Shown here: in pieces, positions 57,034 through 64,000 of the stretch
Layout: the number at the start of each line of letters is the position of its first letter
How positions within the stretch are numbered: the first letter of the stretch is position 1
NCBI GenBank assembly: GCA_028023455.1
Contig: JAQFVV010006335.1
Span: 2,898,412 to 2,962,411 of the forward strand
Direction of reading: 5' to 3'
Source of the DNA: Epiperipatus broadwayi
Lineage: Eukaryota; Onychophora; Udeonychophora; Euonychophora; Peripatidae
Length of the DNA: 64,000 nt
Made by a program: the position numbers and the translations under genes
Notes under the pieces: generated by a model
The model's database searches: none
What the model saw: the letters and a program-made list of their open reading frames with translations, nothing else
What the model was told of the DNA's origin: nothing

Positions 57034-57399
57034 GTCAGTCAACATTTAGACAATCCCAGTATCAATAATAATCAACAATTTCAATCTAATTTTTATTATT
57101 ACTTGCAATTAAAAAATTTGTGTCATGGCAGGGAAATCACTGTTAGTAAATCTTTAATGTGATATAGCTATTAATTTAATATTGCATTAGTATAGTTAGT
57201 ATATAGTATTAAATAATTTACATTTTAGCACTAATATATATATATATAATAAATTTTTAAACAATGTCAGCTTACCCCAGGATAAAAATCTTCCAAGTAT
57301 TAACTAGTTTTTCTAATACTTAGCTTGTTTTTCTACTTTACTAAAGAATACTTTCTTATTTCACTTATCCACATCAAATGTGATCTATTGTGTTTTTTT

Positions 57400-58600
57400 A
57401 CAGTTTTTTGTTGTGCAGTTTAATTTATTTTCTGTCCATCTATAATTACCTCTTATAAAATCTTGTTCAGTTCATCTCCATTTTGCCTCTTATGTCTATG
57501 ATATCTGTTTGTTTGCATGTACATCCATTTCATATTTAATCTTTTCTTGATATTCTCAACATGTAACAATCTACAATTTATTATATAGCATTTGTATTGT
57601 TTATCTATTAAGTGTTCAATTTCTGCACTATATCTAATTTTAATTTTATGATTAATCTCATCCATTGTTTCCATAAGTATTAATAATTTAATCAATGTAC
57701 TTATAATGTTAACCTTTTCTCATTCATTATCATTAATTTTGGTTCTTTTTTTAAAGCCATTGAAAATTACTATTGTTTTTTTAGCATTTATTTTTAACCC
57801 TACTATCTTGCTTTCTTCTGATATGTTATACAATATTTTACCAATCACAATTTATTTATCTTTCTTTAGCTCAATATTTTATTCCATCAATCAATTTCCA
57901 TAAAACTTATGTAAAGTGTTTTGGACAAATATCTCAGTTGTACCAAAATGTATCTAATCACTACTGTTGCAATTTGATAAATACTTATTCAGAATGCAAC
58001 AATATTTTGGATCTCTATTTTGAGGTTCCAAAAATATAATATCCTTCTAAAGTTCTATAAAATCAAATATTTTTTTCTAATCTTCTAATTCAAAATAAAA
58101 AGCAATCCATACTTTTCGATATTTTCTATGAATTCTTTAACCATTTTGCAATCCAATTTGTTATTTTGATGGTTTTTTTTTTTTAAATATGTTACAATTT
58201 ACTAAAGGTTTTATATAGAACTTACAGAGGAGTAATATGTCAATAATGTTTTACTTCCTTTTCCCTTTAATATAAATAGTATTACCCTTCTTGCATTATT
58301 TCAATCATCTGATACTTTTTTCATTTATTAATTTGATGTATAGCTTAGTTAGCAATATTGCTATTTTTTCACCTGCTTCTTTTACTACATCTATTCTTCA
58401 TAGATTTAATTACATGTCAAACTTTTTATTTAAAATGTTTGGAAGTTCAATATTTGTTATCATGATTATAAAGTACTTTGTTTGGTTTTTGTTCTTTATT
58501 AATAAGTATTGTTCTTTATAAAATTGTTCTATACACTTTACATCTCTTGTTTTAGGTAATAGTACTCATTTGTTATCCTATTGTTAAACCATTTATATTC
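57400..58600 (-). mobile_element. Old RTE LINE fragment
   Basis: On the minus strand, frame 57453-57695 holds LMETMDEINHKIKIRYSAEI. This is the counterpart of the NTDGN(I)MDEINHRSKLSWSA region of the RTE at 46.15-46.25 kb. Further minus-strand DNA up to about 58600 lies where the reverse transcriptase would be, but it is heavily diverged. The plus frames 57706-57903 and 58291-58521 are antisense shadows. Confidence 0.65.
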
Positions 58601-58977
58601 CAAAACAAAGTGTTGTTTTATATTTTTAAGATTTATGATCTTTACAATTGTATTTCTATGTATTTCCAACTTATCTTTCTGTACTGTTTAACATTATCTT
58701 AAGTCAGTTCTATTATAGTTGCCGTTTTTTCTGACTAATGTATCTGAAAAAAGTCAATTCTTTAAACTTTTATCTTACCTGAAGAATTAAGAGATTTTTC
58801 ATGATATATATATATATATATATGCACGTGCTGAATTTGCTCCTATTATGTAATTTGTCAAGGTTCATGAATTATTAATATTTACACTTTGCTTAATATT
58901 TAAAGATTTCTTATTTCTATTTATAAAAATTACTTCTTTGATTTTTTTTTTTTTAATATAATTTCTTTCTTCATTAG

Positions 58978-59203
58978 GAATTCAAGTGTGATCAAGGTCA
59001 AAATTGAAAGTAAAATTACATGTAGTATTAAGAAACGGTTAAAAGTACATCAGCCTTTATATAAACATGTAAAAAGTAAGAATATTAACGATTTAATAAC
59101 AGCACCTGTCTTCTTTATTTATGAAAAGACGGGTAAATTTAATTTTAATTTTGATCTTCATAATATTAGAATTGTTCATGAGGAAAAAGATCATAATAAA
59201 TAA
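58978..59203 (+). CDS. Possible 3' terminal exon, unidentified
   Basis: A long T-rich tract ending TTCTTTCTTCATTAG (AG at 58976-58977) is followed by an open frame to a stop at 59203. The first ATG-type triplet is inside, near 58988. The product includes KRLKVHQPLYKHVKSKNIND and APVFFIYEKTGKFNFNF, with a more even residue mix than most frames here. I know no family for it and see no partner exon. Chance is a real alternative. Confidence 0.2.
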
Positions 59204-59538
59204 AAAACCAAACAGACAATTGTAATGAATAGAAATAAAATGTTAATTAATAAAAAAATTTCAAATAGTATTAAAATTTACATCTGGAAGATTTGTGATG
59301 TTTAACAGATGTAAAAAAGCTGTGAGGGTAACTGAAAATATTTCAGCGTTTTTAAAATTAGTATTATAATTATCACTATTATATCATATATTTTTATTTA
59401 TAATAAGTATTTTATTTAGTTTACCATATAGTGAAAGATGTCGTTCTTACAGTTTTTTCTCTGTTGCGGTAGTTAGTTTATGCAATTACTTAACGCAATT
59501 TAGGAGTCTTGCGAATTAAGTTGATCGGTCACATACTT

Positions 59539-60085
59539 TTTTTTTTTTAATTAACACATCAAAATTCTTTTATTGATTCCCAAAAATATTACACTTTTAA
59601 AATAGAAAGCTAAAAAAATGCCAAAATCAAAGATAGATTAGGGTATGACTTTTGAGTTTAGGCATTGTAGGAAAGTCATTTCTATATGCATGGCATTGTA
59701 ATGGAAGCTGCCACATTGCTTTATATTTTTCAACATCAATTTCAAATTTTCCATCCTTTTCAATTATATCAATTACATCTTTAGAGTCAATAAAATAACT
59801 GGTAGTAAATGAAATTCCAGTGCTTCTTGTTTTTCAGGCATGGAGAATTCATATCTTGGCTAATTACATGGAGATGAATGACTCGTGCTTGGAATAGCAT
59901 GATAACCTAGGCGAAATTCTTGCTTGAACTTTTGTTTTAAAGCAATTTCTCTGCCTTTTTCTTCCATATGTTTCAGAAAAGATATGTGATCTCTAGTTAA
60001 ATTTTTTAAACTTGATATATTTTTTGGGAAGAACTAAATAATGATGAGTCATCTGATATAGCCATATTGTTGATGAGATATCATA
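59539..60085 (-). pseudogene. APTX: Processed pseudogene of aprataxin (HIT plus zinc-finger end)
   Basis: On the minus strand, broken by about three frameshifts and no introns, the sequence reads [60 protein letters not shown] and [20 protein letters not shown]. It then reads LPLQCHAYRNDFPTMPKLKS. This is the C-terminal HIT domain of aprataxin, a DNA 5'-adenylate hydrolase of strand-break repair, with the HLHV core of its HIT motif, followed by the zinc-finger start. The second zinc cysteine is changed (CHAY for CHxC). An AATAAA lies on the minus strand near 59566, followed by 12 A's (59539-59550 as T's). The duplication GGTCACATACTT flanks the unit (59527-59538 and 60086-60097). It is therefore a 5'-truncated, retroposed mRNA copy and is not functional. 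Confidence 0.92.
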
Positions 60086-60099
60086 GGTCACATACTTGC

Positions 60100-60835
60100 T
60101 TCCAATATAGTGCTTAATCATTATATGCATATATAAAAATGTCCCAGTGCATATTATTAGCTGAAAAATTCAAATATAAAAGGTTCAGATTACTCTTCCA
60201 GATTGTTTTTTTCTGCAATACTCTTTGTGCATAAATATATCAAATAAACCTATTGCATCATCTAATAAGCAAATTCTTTATAAAAATACCAACTCAATAT
60301 ATATTTAGTCAGATGGAATACTTTTTTCAACACTATATAGAATAATTGCAAATGAATAAAAAAAAAAGATAAATCTTTTCTAATAATTGTTACTCTTTAA
60401 TAAGAAGAACAAAATGTTTAAAAACTAAGAATAAAACAATGGCAAAATTAACACACGTAATGGATATTATCTAATTTTCTCACCTTTTTAAATATTACTT
60501 TTTGTTTACATTTCTAATGGTTTTTTTGTAATACAAATTGAATCTAGTTGATAATGACTACATAGATAGTTGAAAGTACTTCTATTAAATTGTGGTATAT
60601 ATTTGTTTTTAAAATATTTTTTACTATATTAATTATTGTATTGTTTTGATTAATTATATATATATATTCTAAAAGAGTGCATTCCTGTCAAGTTGATGGC
60701 CTATTTTTTTTTTTATTTCACTTTACACATCATCCTCTATCTTTCTTAGGCAGCTCTTAATTGCCATTTGGATTTTATTTAAAACATTTTATTTTATATT
60801 TAAATGCAAGTATAGTCTATGTACTTAACCTAGAT
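60100..60835. other. AT-rich stretch without recognisable gene
   Basis: Nothing beyond A/T-rich DNA and a short (TA)n near 60656 is seen. Confidence 0.5.
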
Positions 60836-60839
60836 AAAA

Positions 60840-61180
60840 TTAATGAAGATTTGAACCCAGACTTTCAAGCTCCAGACAATCATTCTCTCTGTCCAGTATA
60901 ACCAATATACATGACCACATACATATGAAAAAGTTTATAATCTCCAATATATGTATTTAATGCTGAGCCGGAACTCATTAATTGGTCTTGATCATCATCT
61001 CCCATGCATATATATATAATTATATATCATCTCCCATGCATATATATATAATTAGTGTAGTGTTCGGTTTATATTAAGGTAGCAAATCTACACACTTTAA
61101 TGCACAGACTCCAATCCTCTCCTATACTTCAGCCATCCGTATCACTAAAAATTTGATGTTGGTTTACTAGAAAGCATTAT
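60840..61180 (-). repeat. tRNA-like SINE/foldback family copy
   Basis: The minus strand carries GTCTGGGTTCAAATC (a near-perfect B box) at about 60852-60866. The adjacent plus-strand block CAATATATGTATTTAATGCTGA and GGAACTCATTAATTGGTC match the family at 12.5-13.3, 20.9 and 27.2 kb. A 37-bp unit containing CATCTCCCATGCATATATAT is tandemly doubled at 60989-61050. Confidence 0.65.
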
Positions 61181-61184
61181 AATC

Positions 61185-63630
61185 AAACCCATGTTGACTT
61201 TAAGTCAATTTGACCTCTTATAATTAAATCTTTATTCTATATTGTTTATTTCAAAAACTTTTTATTAATTTATTATAAATATAGATTTACAAATGAAGGA
61301 ACATTCTTCAAAGTAATTTTTAATTTTGAAATTATTTAAAAAAGGGAAACAAATAATTAATAACCAGCTTTTCTCTATTATTCTGTGATTACCTATAATA
61401 TTAGTTTACCAGTTTACTTTTTTTGCATAAAAATTGTAATTAAAATTGTTAGTTTAAAAAAAAAATCTGATTATGATAGTATCATACAGACGTATGCAAA
61501 TATCCTTCAAATTTTAAAATGAAAAAAAAAAATCAACAAAGCTTGATTGATTTTATCAAAATGCAAAGAAAATTTGATAGCATTACTAATTGAGATATTA
61601 TTTGGTCTGAAGCAATTCTCTATGTGTTTTTCTTTAATTTTAGTAAAATATTTATGATTTAAAATTTTAAAACATATTGTTTCCTTTTAAATTTTAAACA
61701 TGGAATTCAAATAAAAATCATTTAATTAAGTAATTTTTAGGGATAGGTAACGGTTAAGATCCAATAGGAAAAGAGTCATTGTTATTTTAGTACTTCATTT
61801 TTCCATTTTTCAAAGTTCAAATATTAACTTTTATATTGTCTATGATTTGAAAGGTTATATATGTAATAAATTATGCAAAGATTATCAATAAATTATATTA
61901 AATAAAGATTTAATTGTTAAAATAAAACATTGCAAATATAACTGAAGTTAATCACTAGTCTCTTTCAAATCAGAATGGGAGAAGTTGTACTTGAATAGGT
62001 TAATGGATAAAGAACTTGATACCTTTAGACAAGATATTTTAAGTTTGAGTGAAAATAAAATTGAAAAGAGAGTAAAGGATTAAATGAAGGCCTGGTTCAT
62101 CTTCATCAACCTATTGTTGAAAAAGAAACCATCAATAGAATGCTGGCAGTGAACTAATGGACAGAGTTATAAAACATTTTAAACATGCATTAAAAAAACT
62201 GCAAGTGGTTTAAAATAAAGTAAATAAGAATATATATGACAAACTATTACTTATAAAGAAAGCTATAAAATGAAACAGATTTTGTTAGCACAAAGTAAGA
62301 TATCATAAAAATGGTTTTCTCTATATAAGTCTATAAATCATTTTCAATTACAAAGAGAAAGTCTGATATGGATAATAATTTATAATTAGTGTACAAAATC
62401 AGGCATTGCAAAAGATATATAAAATATCTTATATATTAAGAATACAGTTATATAGTTTTAAATTAGCTATAATAATTTGAACATAGTGATAATGAATTGA
62501 GCAATAAACTAACCACTTCTAATTATTAATAGTTGATTCTAAATGCAACTCAACCAAAGCATATGCATCTTAGAGGAGATTGTCATATTACAAATTGAGC
62601 AAGAAATGGTCAGATACACTCATTGCAAAGAATGTCTGCTCACACATTAGTTGTAAAAAATATCCTTCAATTATTTGCATTCCTATCAATTTTCTGTTGG
62701 TGGTAAGAATTTTTAATCTAGAGTGAATGGTAGTAGATGAAGATTATTAAAGCACAATAAAAAAAATTAGCACACAATTTTTTTGATAGTGATATTCAAA
62801 TTATTGTATCTTTTTGTTTACAATAATAATTGCTCTAAAATTTTTAACTTTATAAAAGTGATGTTATCAACATGGTTCTCTCTTAACATTCTGCTTATAA
62901 ATACACACAGAAATATATATACCTCTTGCAACATTCATTATATTTACTAAAACAAAGAATTACTCTAAGTCTAGTAGCAATTACATAGCTTTTGGTATTG
63001 TGATTATATTATCATCTAGGATAAAAAAAATTTAACATGCCCAATTTAATTTTAATGATAAAGTAGAATAGTAAATTGCCTAAAAATGCATCAGAATTAT
63101 CTTCTTCAAGCTATGAATATATTAGAAAATGTTATCAATATTTAAATACTTACCTCTAAACAAGATCTTAAAAAAAAGTTACAGATTTTGAAGGATCAAT
63201 CACCAATTTTAATATGTATTATCCTTATAATGCAGATTTTAATAGTTACCTTACTGGTTTTAAAATTTAAATTTATTCTAATAAATTATTAATAATAATT
63301 ATTAATATTGATCCAAAATGGATTATGTCAAAATTGTGAGGGTGAAAAATTTAACATTTGTGATTAATTAAATTGCAGTATTACGCATGTAAATGCAGAC
63401 ATGTGTGCATATGTATAATATTTTTGTGACAATTGAATAGAATGAAGTCAAATCAGTTGTCTGCTACCAAAATTCAAAATAACCATTTACATGTGCAGCC
63501 TCTAATGTATACATATATAGGGAGACAATCTAGTCAGTATTTTAGACAAGAATGCTGCCATTCTCTTTTTCTTTTTCTCTCTCTCCTTTTTTATATCATC
63601 ATTCTTAATTTCAACTAATATCAATGAACT
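61185..63630. other. Long AT-rich stretch without recognisable gene
   Basis: No coding or RNA signal is seen over about 2.4 kb. The plus frame 63433-63618 is probably chance. Confidence 0.5.
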
Positions 63631-63639
63631 TCAGTATAA

Positions 63640-64000
63640 TGGACATTACATGTTTAATCCTGTTTCTCCAATTTTTAGCCTCTGTTCTCCACATTATAAC
63701 TGCAAACAGATTTATTTCATCCATCCATTCACATATAGTCTCATTCTAATTTTTTTTACAATCTCTTGGAACAACTTTAAGATTTCAACTATTTATCTAT
63801 TATCATCTTTTCTAATAATATGCCCAGACCAACTTCATTTCTGTCTTAATTCTTTCAATTCATGTTAATATTACACATTTGGTCCATCATCCAAGTATTT
63901 CATTATTGAACTCTTTTTGTTATTTCTAATATACATTTCTCCACATTTTTGAGCAGTTTGAAGTCTCTCTATTTCTCACATGTTAAGTGCCCAAGTCTCA
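63640..64000 (-). mobile_element. RTE LINE 3' fragment, running off the window
   Basis: The minus-strand sequence matches the RTE C-terminal and 3' region (for example TTATTTCATCCATCCATTCACAT, CAATCTCTTGGAAC and CTCCACATTTTTGAGCAGTTTGAAG). It is more diverged than the copies at 0.4 and 30.7 kb and continues beyond base 64000. Confidence 0.8.

Overview
This is a gene-poor, very AT-rich stretch of an animal genome. The only convincing host-gene sequence is one 382-bp exon of a class A G-protein-coupled receptor of the orexin/allatotropin-receptor type (19546-19927, + strand), with good splice sites on both sides. Its other exons are not visible here, so much of the window is probably intron or flank of that gene. 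The receptor type, the low GC, and the RTE LINEs, Penelope-like elements (PLEs) and tRNA-derived SINEs suggest an arthropod, perhaps a chelicerate. The taxon is an inference and cannot be fixed from the sequence.

Nearly everything else recognisable is transposable-element DNA. From left to right: an RTE LINE 3' end (380-675); a tRNA-headed SINE between inverted repeats (about 925-1415); a decayed PLE reverse transcriptase (1480-2260); a minus-strand LTR retrotransposon with unusually long LTRs of about 2.58 kb and one 209-codon ORF (2597-11009), whose 5' LTR is interrupted by a 5'-truncated PLE with an open GIY-YIG endonuclease; a decayed APE-type LINE (13600-16640); the receptor exon; foldback repeats, including a perfect palindrome of 354 bp (21854-22207); more PLE, SINE and RTE pieces (25.9-36 kb); a possible solo LTR (36.9-37.5 kb); a foldback element flanked by TTAA (40.3-40.8 kb); a nearly full-length but broken RTE LINE (43.86-46.72 kb); several foldbacks and (TA)n hairpins (48.9-57 kb); a second, older RTE copy (57.4-58.6 kb); and a processed pseudogene of aprataxin with poly(A) tail and 12-bp target-site duplication (59539-60085).

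The most interesting signal is a hammerhead-ribozyme-like motif that recurs in PLE ends and in a SINE. In three copies a short stem I closes with different but complementary bases, stem II is a hairpin (decayed in one copy), and stem III is a 2-3 bp palindrome (AGCGCU, AGUACU or ACGU) followed by a cleavable NUH site. One SINE family joins a tRNA-like head to this tail, and one copy is a perfect head-to-head dimer. The long-LTR element is also noteworthy: its LTRs differ by about 1.4%, and many differences are CpG/TpG changes.

All translations, alignments and identities were done by eye. Long stretches described as holding nothing are AT-rich sequence in which I found no coding, RNA or repeat signal.
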